DNA of 64,000 nt from an uncultured Campylobacter sp. (lineage in GTDB: Bacteria; Campylobacterota; Campylobacteria; Campylobacterales; Campylobacteraceae): assembly GCF_938041645.1 (NCBI RefSeq), contig NZ_CALIST010000022.1, positions 1 through 64,000 of the forward strand, written 5' to 3'. The translations under genes were made by a program, and so were the position numbers. Below the pieces are notes generated by a model. The model had not been told where the DNA came from, did no database searches, and saw nothing but the letters and a program-made list of their open reading frames with translations. Of the stretch, positions 49,987-58,881 are shown in pieces (the stretch's first letter is position 1; every line of letters starts with the position of its first letter).

Positions 49987-52050
49987 TTATTCGCCGCTTG
50001 CCATCTCTATGGCGTCATCGAGGCTAAATTTAGCCCTCTGTTTCGCTACACTCACCTCCAAACTCTCATAATTAAACGCTTTGGCGCTGATTTCGTTTAT
50101 CTCTTTTTGAGTTTTAATCGTTTCCTTTACGGCTTTTACCCGATCGTTATCCTCATAAACAAAATTTTCAGGCTTTAGGGCTTCTTTATGCGCCGCAAGC
50201 ATTACCTCGAGGTCATAATCGACATTCAGTCTCGTAAACTCGCTGAATTCTGCGCGCTTAATGACAGATCGAATAGCCTTCATCTCGTCTTTAAAGACCT
50301 TTTTGACCATCTTATACATCTCGGCGCTCATCGGGCAAATATTTTTATCTCTTGCTTCGCAGATGAAATTTCCATCCTTATCAAATACAAATACGCTGCT
50401 TACGTCATCGATATTCTCGCTTATGAATACCTCCGTGCCTACGCTCGGCAAAAATTGGCTGACAAATTGCATCGCCTCATAATTGATACCTTTCTTGCCG
50501 ACCACTCTTCGCTCTAAGCCTCCCGCATGAAGCATAAATTCATCTAGCCTTACTCCCTTTAACGGCGTATCGTCGGCATTCCATCTATTTATCGGGCTGT
50601 TTCTCTTTCTTCCTACGCTCATTAGATCCCAGGTCAGCACCTCGGTTTCAAATCTATCCCGCACCTGCTGCAGGGTTAGCAGGTATTTTAAATTCGTCTT
50701 TTTAGGTAGTCCGTTTTCATCTTTGGCGTGCCTTTCTTTTTTAGGCGTACGCTGCTCTACCGCCTCGCGCATTGCGAGATTAAATCCGATATAGCCCGGC
50801 GTTTGTGAAATCCCGCCGTGCTGGAGCGTGCCGAAATGTCTTTCCACAAATCCCTTCTCGTCGCCGCTGTATGCGATAGCTCTGTCGTAATCGATCCCTA
50901 GCCCGTTTAATAGGTGCTGAAATTGATCGCTTAGATAATCCTTGCCGTTATCACCCTTGATAAAGTCCGGCTTTCCAAATTTGCTTAGAGCTTTCCACAT
51001 CAACCGAATTAGCCCTAAAGCGTTTGATTTTCGCTCGATACTCGCTACGCAGCGACCGCTATAAACATCGACTATACTTAGCACGTTTGCACGTATTGCT
51101 TCGCCTTTTTCGCCGTCGCGCACCATCACGTCAAGCGGCGAGCTATCTATCTGCCAGCATTGATTTCTGCGCGTGATGATCTCGCCTTGATCTCCCATGG
51201 CAGGCTGCATATAGCTTTTTGCCTTATCTTCGCCCTTGGTTATCATCACGTATTCGAGCCGATTGGCGGGGTCGGCGTAATAATTATCCAAATACCTTTT
51301 TACGACGCCCGCATCAAAGAGCGGCTTTATGGTACCGCATAAAAATTTAGGATAATTTTGCGGCTCACCGCGACGGCTAAAATATTCTTTATGTAGATCT
51401 CGCCAAAGCTGAGCGACATTTAGACCGCCCGCGCCGTAAGCGCGAAATTTATCAAGCACGAACTCGCTCATCCACGGCTCAAGCTTGCTTTCGCTCTTTC
51501 TGTGTTTACCGCGATTATCTACCAAAGCGACCGCGCCGCCTGCCTTATACGCTCTTTGCCATCTAAAAAGGTTTGCTTCGCTCACACCGAAGCTTTCGCA
51601 AAACTTTTTAGAGGGCACGTTGCTCTTCTTCGCCTCTTCCCACTCTTTGAGAATTTTAATCTTCTCGCTTGCCTTGCTTTTATCTGCAGGGCTTAGCATC
51701 GCATAGCTTGAACCGCCCGGCTCGTCCGTTCCGCTTTTTTGCTCTCTTACATCTTGTGCGCCGTGATTGCTTTTTATGTCGCTAAATTTCATCTGTTTTA
51801 CTCCGTTTTCAGAAGCGGTATCGCTTAGCCATACGTTTATATTTTTGTCGATTTTTTCGCGCTTGATAGCAGCGTCAATATCTGCGATGCCGACCTCAAA
51901 AAGCAGCTTTACCCCGCCGCGGCTTCTAGCGCCGACGTTTTGAAGGCGGATGAATGGGTATTTGAGGGAGTGGCGACGCGAAGCTTCCTTTAATGCGCTC
52001 GAAGAGACGCTAAAAATCTTAGCTGCCGCCGTAGTCTCGACATACAACAT
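49987..52050 (-). CDS. MuA-like DDE transposase
   Basis: About 687 residues. An N-terminal Mu-type helix-turn-helix (VETTAAAKIFSVSSSALKEA) and a second one (FCESFGVSEANLFRWQRAYK, about 151-170) bind the ends and operator. The catalytic core carries Asp303 (QIDSSPLDVM), Asp368 (FIKGDNGKDYLS) and Glu404 (KGFVERHFGT). The C-terminal part should bind MuB and ClpX. I start at the ATG at 52050, which overlaps the upstream TGA as TGATG. Intact. Confidence 0.95.
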   Translation of the reverse strand: MLYVETTAAAKIFSVSSSALKEASRRHSLKYPFIRLQNVGARSRGGVKLLFEVGIADIDAAIKREKIDKNINVWLSDTASENGVKQMKFSDIKSNHGAQDVREQKSGTDEPGGSSYAMLSPADKSKASEKIKILKEWEEAKKSNVPSKKFCESFGVSEANLFRWQRAYKAGGAVALVDNRGKHRKSESKLEPWMSEFVLDKFRAYGAGGLNVAQLWRDLHKEYFSRRGEPQNYPKFLCGTIKPLFDAGVVKRYLDNYYADPANRLEYVMITKGEDKAKSYMQPAMGDQGEIITRRNQCWQIDSSPLDVMVRDGEKGEAIRANVLSIVDVYSGRCVASIERKSNALGLIRLMWKALSKFGKPDFIKGDNGKDYLSDQFQHLLNGLGIDYDRAIAYSGDEKGFVERHFGTLQHGGISQTPGYIGFNLAMREAVEQRTPKKERHAKDENGLPKKTNLKYLLTLQQVRDRFETEVLTWDLMSVGRKRNSPINRWNADDTPLKGVRLDEFMLHAGGLERRVVGKKGINYEAMQFVSQFLPSVGTEVFISENIDDVSSVFVFDKDGNFICEARDKNICPMSAEMYKMVKKVFKDEMKAIRSVIKRAEFSEFTRLNVDYDLEVMLAAHKEALKPENFVYEDNDRVKAVKETIKTQKEINEISAKAFNYESLEVSVAKQRAKFSLDDAIEMASGE

Positions 52051-52283
52051 CAACTAGCCTTTTTATCCGCTTCTTCGTCTTGTTTTTTGATAAATCCTGC
52101 AGGCATCTGTTTGATTATGCCCTCGCTCAAAAGCGCTTCGAATACCTTTTTCGACGTCTTAAAATTCTTATTTCCGAGCACTTCGCCGTTGATTACCATA
52201 TAGGTAGTACGCTCGCTTAGATTATGCTTTTTCGCCCACTGCCTAATGCTTATGCAGTTATTTTTAAAATAATCCCTTATCAC
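52050..52283 (-). CDS. Ner-like DNA-binding protein
   Basis: The 77-residue protein has a helix-turn-helix (ISIRQWAKKHNLSERTTYMV, INGEVLGNK) and a basic tail. Its place as the first gene of the early operon, divergent from the repressor, corresponds to ner in Mu, which represses early transcription. Some relatives are simply called DNA-binding proteins. Confidence 0.75.
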   Translation of the reverse strand: MIRDYFKNNCISIRQWAKKHNLSERTTYMVINGEVLGNKNFKTSKKVFEALLSEGIIKQMPAGFIKKQDEEADKKAS

Positions 52284-52478
52284 CTAGCAACTCCTTCCAT
52301 CTAGATTTTCATTGTTAAAAATAGAAATCTAAAACTTTTTTTACAAACCTTTGAAAGTTTTAATCCCGAATGGGGTATAATTCTTTTTCAAAGATTTGAA
52401 AGTATTATATAGTATTTTTACCTTATTGTCAAGGTTAAAATACCTTATAAAATAAAATTTTTAATCGAAGGGGCGGAA
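52284..52478. promoter_or_regulatory. Repressor/early divergent control region
   Basis: The 195-bp gap holds promoters in both directions and repeated operator-like units. TTGAAA at 52351 with TATAAT at 52376-52381 reads rightward (19-bp spacer). CTTTGAAAG-type boxes occur near 52349 and 52396. A near-perfect palindrome TTTTACCTT (52416-52424)/AAGGTTAAAA (52431-52440) is followed by a further TACCTTATAAAA. AAGGGGCGG before the repressor ATG is its RBS. Confidence 0.6.
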
Positions 52479-53102
52479 ATGGGCACTCAAAGGGATAAAA
52501 TCATATTTGAAAATATGAAAAAATTTTTTAAAGTTGACAGCCTCGAAGATGTGGCGGAAAGGCTCGGATACTCTAGGAATACGGCTGCTACATGGCGCTC
52601 AAAAGGAATAACCTCAACGGCAAAATTAAAATTTGCTAATTTGAGCGCCAACAAGGTTAATAAACCATATAACGACCACGCCTATTTAAGATATTTCGAA
52701 GATGTAACGGCGAGTGCTGGTTATGGCTCAAACAACGACACGCAAAATTACTCTATAATCCCTATCGGTAGAGATTTCATGGAGCAAGTGTTAAAAATAC
52801 CTCTTAAAAATTACGATGTAATCAAAGTTTATGGAGATAGTATGGAGCCATTCGCCCAAGATGGCGACGCTGTAGTGGTTGATTTGGACGCAGAGGTAAA
52901 AAATGGCGATATCGTCATAGCAAATATCGGCGGAGATGCATATATGAAAAAATTTTTAAGAGATAATATACACAAAGAAATAAAACTAACATCGTTAAAT
53001 AGCTTTTATCAAGACATTGTTTTAAAGGGGGCAGAAATAGATCAGCTAAAAATAGTGGGCAAGGTTCAGTGCAAATTTAATATCAATGTAAAAATATTTT
53101 AA
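52479..53102 (+). CDS. Phage repressor, S24/LexA-type
   Basis: The 207-residue protein has an N-terminal helix-turn-helix (LEDVAERLGYSRNTAATWRS, about 22-41) and a C-terminal S24 peptidase domain. The nucleophile is Ser121 (YGDSMEPFAQDGD) and the general base lies in AYMKKFL (Lys157 or Lys158). An Ala-Gly autocleavage site is likely at 80-81 (ASAGYGS). This would couple induction to RecA/DNA damage, unlike Mu's own Repc. Confidence 0.9.
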   Translation: MGTQRDKIIFENMKKFFKVDSLEDVAERLGYSRNTAATWRSKGITSTAKLKFANLSANKVNKPYNDHAYLRYFEDVTASAGYGSNNDTQNYSIIPIGRDFMEQVLKIPLKNYDVIKVYGDSMEPFAQDGDAVVVDLDAEVKNGDIVIANIGGDAYMKKFLRDNIHKEIKLTSLNSFYQDIVLKGAEIDQLKIVGKVQCKFNINVKIF

Positions 53103-53122
53103 AATATAAAAATAACCTTAAT

Positions 53123-53286
53123 ATGTGTCTTAATCAAGAAACGAATTTTTAAGTTTGCGGTTGTCTTTGTGTTGTTTTTTTGTATGTGTCTTAATCGTAA
53201 AGCTTAGAATGAGGTATTTTGATGATGATTAAGACACTTTAAGCTTTATTAAGACACATATTTTTGATTTTTATGTGTCTTAATCA
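53123..53286. repeat. Transposase-site repeats at the prophage left end
   Basis: Five copies of a 14-base motif ATGTGTCTTAATCA occur at 53123-53136 and 53184-53197 (direct), 53226-53239 and 53246-53259 (inverted), and 53273-53286 (direct). The last two form an inverted pair. The outermost copy ends in CA, consistent with Mu-type TG...CA termini. This is the expected place for MuA L1-L3 type sites. The remaining 53287-53561 has no gene that I can support. Confidence 0.8.
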
Positions 53287-53561
53287 TATAAATTCTCGCT
53301 AAAACAAAATACAGCCTAAAATGATTTATGATATATTTGAGCTAAATTTTCTATGATTTCAGAATGTATTTAAATATTCGTTAATTGGGCTTGATCTCTT
53401 ATAAAAGCGTTTAAAATTTCGCTTATTTTGGGATGAAATTGGCATTTTGGGATCGTTGGGATTTTTACCGCCGCAAAATTCTTGCATTACAACTGAGAGT
53501 GAAGCTTTTTAAATCGCCTATCTTAGGAACTTTCAAAAATAAGCGCAAAAATTTCCCACTC

Positions 53562-54092
53562 TCATTTTCTATACCCCCTCACACTTTTTGCCACCTCCTG
53601 CGGCAAAAATTCGGACTTTTTGTCGATGACGGACACTAGCGCGTAAACGTTATCGTAATCTTGCAACTCCAAGCCCGCGCGCACCAGCGTTTCATATAAA
53701 AACGGCTCGTCCTTTTCGATGCTCACCGCATCATCGTTTAAAAATTCATAGATGAATGCAAGCTGTTTTTTATCGCCGATTTTTAAAAAATAATCAGCCA
53801 AATTAGTCGCGCTCTTAATGATGATTTTGCGTAGGTCATCTATCTGCCGCGCAGAGTAACGCTGGGTAATCAGCCGCCAATTTTCTGCCATTCTCGCCGC
53901 GACGATAGACAGTTTGAAAGCTCTGCCGCCATAAGCATATTTTTCGCTTTCGTCGCCGATTTTTTCTATAGCCTCGAATTCGCTCACCATATACTCGTAT
54001 AGCTCCTCATCGCTGCCGCTGAAATTTTCTAAATATATCGTCTCGGCAATGGTTTCGGAATTTTCGGGCAGATCGCTTGCATATCCAGGCTC
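53562..54092 (-). pseudogene. Downstream half of an apparently split gene
   Basis: From just after the TAG at 54093 the frame is open to the stop at 53562 (176 codons), and the part before the first Met (53990) is clearly protein-like (PENSETIAETIYLENFSGSD). No normal start codon lies between the TAG and 53990. It reads in the same frame as the gene 54093-54860. The helical product (RAFKLSIVAARMAENWRLIT, KQLAFIYEFLNDDAVSIEKD) has no recognised function. Confidence 0.6.
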
Positions 54093-54860
54093 CTACTCTT
54101 CATTCTCTTCATCCATGGCAGCTTTTCTAGCTTCAAAAGTTTTAAAATCCACCAGCGGATTAACGCCCTTTTTTACAAATTCAAAAAAGGCGGAAATATT
54201 GATCTGATGCTCATCTTCGCAAATTCCGTCCTTAAACATCAGCTCGCTATTTTCGAAAAATTCCCAACCCTCAAGCGCGCCCAGGTAGCTTCGACCGATT
54301 CGTCCGTCTAGGACATAGACGCACTCGCTAGCGCTATGATCAGGCATTGCGTGGTCATTTGAGACGATATACGGCGCTTGAGTTTTTCCAAAAACCTGCA
54401 ACATTCCGTCGTTGTATTCGCCGCTTATGCCCCAAATCGCCGTTAGATTGCCGCCGATTGCTATAACGCCGTCCTGTGAATGCAGATAATTGCACGCCGT
54501 ATTTTTGGCGACCTGTAAAAACAGATAATTATCATCGATGATATCGCCGCTGATAAATAAATTTCCGTTAACAAACATCGCTCGTGCGTTATTTTTGCCG
54601 CCCGCTTCGTTAAATTTATCCTTAAGCCAAGCGGAATTTATCGTGCCTCCCGACAGACTAAGATCGCCGTCAAACACTAGCACGTCAAAACTACTATCCA
54701 AATGTAAATTTGAGCCGAATTTTTGCTCAAATTCATCATAAGGCAGTATAAAAACGGGCGGAATTTTGGTTGCGAAAGGGCTGCGGTTTTCGTATCGCTT
54801 TACCTGTGATTTAATAATCTGCTCGCAATTTTGTAGAAAATTTTTGATCTGGTTTTCCAT
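54093..54860 (-). CDS. Beta-helix-like protein, possibly truncated by a TAG
   Basis: The 255-residue product has an N-terminal helix and a middle of parallel-strand pattern (VLVFDGDLSLSGGTI, AMFVNGNLFISGDII, DGVIAIGGNLTAIWGISGEY), reminiscent of polymer-forming or immunity-like beta-helices, ending ...AMDEENEE then TAG. The frame continues open for 176 codons after the TAG. Either this is the complete protein, or a longer protein of about 430 residues is interrupted by a nonsense mutation. Confidence 0.65.
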   Translation of the reverse strand: MENQIKNFLQNCEQIIKSQVKRYENRSPFATKIPPVFILPYDEFEQKFGSNLHLDSSFDVLVFDGDLSLSGGTINSAWLKDKFNEAGGKNNARAMFVNGNLFISGDIIDDNYLFLQVAKNTACNYLHSQDGVIAIGGNLTAIWGISGEYNDGMLQVFGKTQAPYIVSNDHAMPDHSASECVYVLDGRIGRSYLGALEGWEFFENSELMFKDGICEDEHQINISAFFEFVKKGVNPLVDFKTFEARKAAMDEENEE

Positions 54861-55174
54861 TTTTATATCCTTTTAAATTGCTATTTCGGCAAGCGGTTCC
54901 GTCATATAGCCTGCGGAGCGAAAATTTGCGTTCTGCTTGCAGTTGCGAGTGCAACAAAGCAAAAATCTCTTTCAAAACCAACGTAGCGACGCCGCAGGCG
55001 GAGTTTCTGTAAAGATGCTCAAAATATGAGTCGCCGCAAAAATTTAAAGGCGAAGTATTTTGAGATGATTTTTGGGGTTTTGAAGTTAAAATTTGACGAA
55101 GATAAGGCATATAGCCTATCGAGTCAAATTTTAACGAAATCCGCAAAAAGCGCTCAAAAGACAAGCCGCTAAAT
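54861..55174. other. Intergenic region without a supported gene
   Basis: A 117-codon minus-strand frame (54811-55164) overlaps the start of the next gene and lacks an RBS and protein-like pattern; I do not call it. No clear promoter or hairpin was seen. Confidence 0.35.
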
Positions 55175-56452
55175 TTATTGCAATCTAGCGATTATATTTC
55201 TTACAACCTCCGCCATCATCTCCACCGACGCTATCTCACAGTGCTCGTTCACCGAGTGAGGCGAGTGGATATTTGGGCCTATGGAGCAGGCTTGCAGCTC
55301 GGGCTGTTTTGCGACCAGTACGCCGCACTCAAGGCCTGCGTGTACGGCGGCAAATTTGGCCTGAGGTTTTTGTTTTTGCAGTTCCTCAAGCACCAGATGC
55401 GCAAAGTCGCTGACGTGCGGTGCCCAGTTCGCCGAACGGTCGGCTACCTTGACCTCAAAGCCTAGCGCACTAGCCATGGTGCTAGTCTCAAAGCCCAGAT
55501 TTTCGAGCCCTTCGCGCTTCATCGCGCGTCCGAAAAAGTCAAACTCGATCACTTCGCCCTTTTGCTTGACGGTCGAGAGGTTTATGCTTTCGTTTACCAT
55601 GCCAAGCTGCGTGTCGTAGCTGCGCACGCCTTGGGCAAATGAGTTAATTAGCGCCAAAATTTTGCCGCTGTTTACCAGCACGTCCGCTTCGCCCTCGCCG
55701 AGGCTCTTTACCCACGCCAGACCGCGCTGCGCCGGCTCATGCGCACAGAGTGCCTTGCACACGGCATTTGCGGGGATCGAGTTGCTCCTCTCGCCAAAAT
55801 CAAGGCTGATTAGCTCACAGCCCTCCTCGGCGAGAAATTTCGCTAGCAGCTTCGTCGCGTTTGGGATATTTTTGTGTATCTCGTTGCCCGAGTGCCCACC
55901 GCTAAGCCCGGTGACGCCGATCTCGTAAATTTTACCACTCTTTTTGACGCTCACGGCGCCGATTTTTGCGCTTACGTTTATGCCGCCCGCGCATCCTAGC
56001 GTCACGCGGTCGTCCTCTTCGCTGTCTAAATTTAGCAAATTTGGCGATAAAATTTTACCCTTAAAGGCGTTTGCGCCCACGAGTCCGACCTCTTCGTCGT
56101 TGGTAAATAGGCACTCTAAATTTGCAAACTCCCGCATCGCGCCCATCATCATCGCCACGCCGATGCCATCATCAGCGCCCAGAGTCGAGTTTTTCGCCCT
56201 TAGGATGCCGTTTTCTTCGATGAGCTGCAAATTCGGCGCCGCACCCACGCAGACCATGTCGTAGTGGCTTTGCAAGCAGATTTTAGGCTCGCCTTTTACG
56301 GCGTGGATATTGCCCGCCTGATCGACGTTCACGCTAAAGCCCTGGCAGCGCGCAAAATCCGCCAAAAACTCCCTCATCTGCTCCGTTTCGTAGCTACAGT
56401 GAGGTATCTCGCACAGCCTCTTAAAATCATTCATAACCTCGTTTTTTTGCAT
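55175..56452 (-). CDS. pepD: Aminoacyl-histidine dipeptidase (PepD type)
   Basis: The 425-residue protein is a zinc M20 peptidase of the PepD/Xaa-His dipeptidase group. Metal and catalytic motifs are ICLQSHYDMV (His and catalytic Asp), NSTLGADDGIGVAMM (bridging Asp), TNDEEVGLVGA (catalytic and metal Glu), LLNLDSEEDDRVTLGCAGG, and the distal His in GPNIHSPHSVNE. It hydrolyses dipeptides in the cytoplasm. AAAGGAGC ribosome site. Confidence 0.93.
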   Translation of the reverse strand: MQKNEVMNDFKRLCEIPHCSYETEQMREFLADFARCQGFSVNVDQAGNIHAVKGEPKICLQSHYDMVCVGAAPNLQLIEENGILRAKNSTLGADDGIGVAMMMGAMREFANLECLFTNDEEVGLVGANAFKGKILSPNLLNLDSEEDDRVTLGCAGGINVSAKIGAVSVKKSGKIYEIGVTGLSGGHSGNEIHKNIPNATKLLAKFLAEEGCELISLDFGERSNSIPANAVCKALCAHEPAQRGLAWVKSLGEGEADVLVNSGKILALINSFAQGVRSYDTQLGMVNESINLSTVKQKGEVIEFDFFGRAMKREGLENLGFETSTMASALGFEVKVADRSANWAPHVSDFAHLVLEELQKQKPQAKFAAVHAGLECGVLVAKQPELQACSIGPNIHSPHSVNEHCEIASVEMMAEVVRNIIARLQ

Positions 56453-56730
56453 GTTTGCTCCTTTAGAATTTATTATATCCGGCGTTATTGCGACACGCCC
56501 GTTGAATTTAAAAGCAACCGCACTCGCTTAAGCGCTTGCGAAATTCTGCTAAATTTAAACGCGACCGCGCCGACATAGCGCTTCCGCAAAATACGCGCAG
56601 AATTTCAATCGTGCTAGCTTACGCTGCAGGCAAGCCGCGCAAAATGAAATTTTATGCAAAGTCGCATGAATTTTACCGAAATTTAGCAAGAATTTTATTT
56701 AAAATTTAGTCAGAATTTTGCCGGGGATTT

Positions 56731-56991
56731 TTATTTTACGATTACGCCTTCATAGCCCGTTTTAGCGATTGCCTCAAGCATCGCGGTCGCGTTTGTATCA
56801 TCCTTTGCTACGACGGTCGCGGTTTTGCTCTGCTGCGAAACCTTTGCGCTTATCACTCCTGGCGTTTGCAAAAGCGCCTTTCGCACGATCGCGGTGCAGA
56901 GCGGACAGTGGATTTTTTCCACGTAAATTTTAACCTCTTTGTCGGCAAAAAGCGCCGTAAATCCAAGCATCAAAAACAAAATTTTACGCAT
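56731..56991 (-). CDS. Periplasmic MerP-like heavy-metal-binding protein
   Basis: The 86-residue precursor has a signal peptide (MRKILFLMLGFTALFA) and one HMA domain with the metal motif CPLC (EKIHCPLCTAIVRKALLQTP, Cys29 and Cys32) and TGYEGVIV at the end. It overlaps the MerT-like gene by 8 bp; together they should import or buffer a soft metal (mercury or copper). Confidence 0.85.
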   Translation of the reverse strand: MRKILFLMLGFTALFADKEVKIYVEKIHCPLCTAIVRKALLQTPGVISAKVSQQSKTATVVAKDDTNATAMLEAIAKTGYEGVIVK

Positions 56992-57385
56992 AAAGCCCTC
57001 CTAAAATTTCAGGATATGTAAGCATAAAAGCAAGCAAGGCTCCTAAGAGCGCGTAGATCAGAATCCATTTTTTGCGCCTGCTTTGCAGCGAGCATGCGCG
57101 CGGCTTTTTGAAAAAGAAAAACGCCGAGAGCGCGAAGCAAAAAAGCGCTAGCACAGAGAGTGGCGCGCGGTAACCTTCCAGCGCCTCCGCGCCTGAAAAA
57201 ATGGAAAAGCTCGCGCCGAAAATCAAAAACAAAAGCGCGGGCAGGCAACAAAACGTCGCGGCAATCGCGCTAAAAATCGCGGCAAATATCAGCCACAGAC
57301 TGCGCGTGCTGAAGCGATTTTTGCCAGGATCTTCTCGCTTTTGAGCCAAAGTTTCTTGCGCGGGATTTTCTAGTTCGGTTTTCAA
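56984..57385 (-). CDS. MerT-like membrane transporter
   Basis: From the TTG at 57385 (AAAGG eight bases upstream) the product has about 133 residues; an ATG at 57463 gives a longer form with an unlikely basic leader. Three membrane helices are visible (SLWLIFAAIFSAIAATFCCL, APLSVLALFCFALSAFFFF, WILIYALLGALLAFMLTYPE). The first holds the paired cysteines CCLPA typical of MerT. With the MerP-like gene it forms a two-gene metal unit without merA or a visible regulator. Confidence 0.75.
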   Translation of the reverse strand: MKTELENPAQETLAQKREDPGKNRFSTRSLWLIFAAIFSAIAATFCCLPALLFLIFGASFSIFSGAEALEGYRAPLSVLALFCFALSAFFFFKKPRACSLQSRRKKWILIYALLGALLAFMLTYPEILGGLYA

Positions 57386-57810
57386 ATTTTGCCTTTTAAT
57401 TATAATCTTGCCATAATCTTGTCGCACCCTCGTCGGCCTTTTGACGCGGAATTTTATCTGCAAATTTTACCGCTACCAAATTTCGCACAGAGTGGCAAAG
57501 AGGCGAAATTTTAAATTCCACAAGTCGTAAATTTTAAAATTTCGCGCCGAAAAATTTCAAAATTTTGCTCGCTTTAAAATTTCAAAATTTCGCCGCCATG
57601 TCGCTCACGAAATTCTAAAAAATTTTAAAATATAGCGCTAAAACAAGGCGCGCTTTTACGCGCCCCAGCGCGCATAGTTAAATTAGGAACGGCAGCACGC
57701 AGATCAGGCGTGCCTTTATGTATCCGCTTCAAAATCGCCTAGCCGAAAGTCCCTCTACATGCCCACTCAAAAAGCCCAAGCTGACGTGCCGCATAGCAAA
57801 ACGCGAACCG
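57386..57810. other. Intergenic region rich in AAATTTTAAAATTT palindromes
   Basis: No gene. At least five copies of AATTTTAAAATTTCG-type palindromes lie at 57500-57640. A TATAAT on the minus strand near 57398-57403 is close to the MerT-like start. Confidence 0.4.
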
Positions 57811-58881
57811 CTACAACTCTTTCGATCTGTAATCGTAGCTGAAATCTTTCGGCGAGTAGTAATTAAGAGTGTTGCCGTCCACTTCGCCGTAAGGATAGCC
57901 GAAATTATTGATCGGAAACTGCGCTGGGCGTGGGCTTAGCGTGAAGTCTCTGCCGTAGTTAAAGCCGATCCAGCACATCTCCCAGTTGCCGAAAAGATAC
58001 TCGCGGATTTTAGTGAGCTTGCTGTCGTCATTGCTTAGCTTCTCGCCCAATCGCACCTTCGTGACATCCGCGGGATCGACTGGGATCCAGCCGTGGCCTT
58101 TTAGATAAAATTCCGCCCTGCAGTGCTGCGCGCCCGAGATATGGCTGACGCCGTCTTTTGGTGCGACGCCCATTTGAGCGCTAAATCTCGACGCGCCGAC
58201 GCGGATGCCAAACATCTCTCTTGCGGCGATGCCCTGCGCGCGGCAAAGTGCAACGAAAACACTATTTATGTCGGTGCATTTGCCGCTTAGCTTGCCGCTG
58301 CTTAAAATTTGCTTCACGTCCCCTAGCCCGCAGCCTAGCACGCTGTTATCGCGCTGCATAGTGTTTGCCACCCACGTATAAATCGCGCGCGCCTTTTCCA
58401 GATCACCCTTGATGCCGCCTGCGATCTCGTCTGATTTTTGCTTGACGATGCCGTCGATTTGAATCTGCGCGCTAGGCTCTAAAAACTTCGCTACCTCGGG
58501 GTTAAGCTTTTCGTTCGGATTAAATTTTACCTTGCTAAAGTCGGTGTTACGCTCAAAGGTCTCGACGCTAAATTTAATGTTTAGCGTGGGCTTTGCCACA
58601 CCGACGTAGCCGGCATAGAGCGTCGGAATTTCGCTATAGTCCACGGACGGATCGTTGAAATTGCCGTCAAATTTTATGTCGCTTACCTTTTGATACTCCG
58701 TGATGAGAGGAAGCGGTATCCAAAGCCGCGTCTGCTTACCCTTCTCCAAAATTTCGTGATTTAGCGATAGCCCAAAAGTTCTCTTTTTGCCAATGACTTC
58801 TTCCCCACCCAAAATGGTACTCGGAGTTGCCATAACGGCGCCTAAAATCGCAGTGTTTCTTAAAAAATCGCGTCTTTGCAT
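57811..58881 (-). CDS. Tat-exported transglutaminase-fold protein
   Basis: The 356-residue precursor begins with a twin-arginine signal (MQRRDFLRNTAILGAVMATP), so it is exported folded. The transglutaminase/cysteine-protease-like core has the triad Cys202 (LSGKCTDINSVF), His253 (GAQHCRAEFYL) and Asp269 (GWIPVDPADV). The function may be a protease or a peptide-modifying enzyme. It is a close paralogue of the 59300 gene. Confidence 0.88.
   Translation of the reverse strand: MQRRDFLRNTAILGAVMATPSTILGGEEVIGKKRTFGLSLNHEILEKGKQTRLWIPLPLITEYQKVSDIKFDGNFNDPSVDYSEIPTLYAGYVGVAKPTLNIKFSVETFERNTDFSKVKFNPNEKLNPEVAKFLEPSAQIQIDGIVKQKSDEIAGGIKGDLEKARAIYTWVANTMQRDNSVLGCGLGDVKQILSSGKLSGKCTDINSVFVALCRAQGIAAREMFGIRVGASRFSAQMGVAPKDGVSHISGAQHCRAEFYLKGHGWIPVDPADVTKVRLGEKLSNDDSKLTKIREYLFGNWEMCWIGFNYGRDFTLSPRPAQFPINNFGYPYGEVDGNTLNYYSPKDFSYDYRSKEL

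Larger units (their letters stand above)
20900..53290. mobile_element. Mu-like prophage with P2-type contractile tail
   Basis: Repressor, Ner-like protein, MuA and MuB homologues, Gam, GemA, Mor, Mu head genes (I, T-like capsid, gp27/28/29/36/37, F, G) and P2-like tail genes (V, W, J, I, H-like fibre, FI, FII, E/E', T, U, X, D) are all present and intact. This defines a complete transposable prophage of about 32 kb. The left end is marked by transposase-site repeats at 53123-53286. The right end is not resolved: it may lie at 20805-20911, or the phage may include the ASCH/GNAT pair and end near 19.2 kb. Boundaries given are approximate. Confidence 0.9.

Noticed and set aside
53433..53639. Plus-strand gene between the prophage end and the split gene
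   Set aside because: No ribosome site and overlaps the end of the coding frame on the other strand.
54811..55164. 117-codon minus-strand gene
   Set aside because: Overlaps the real start of the 54860 gene, has no RBS and no protein-like pattern.
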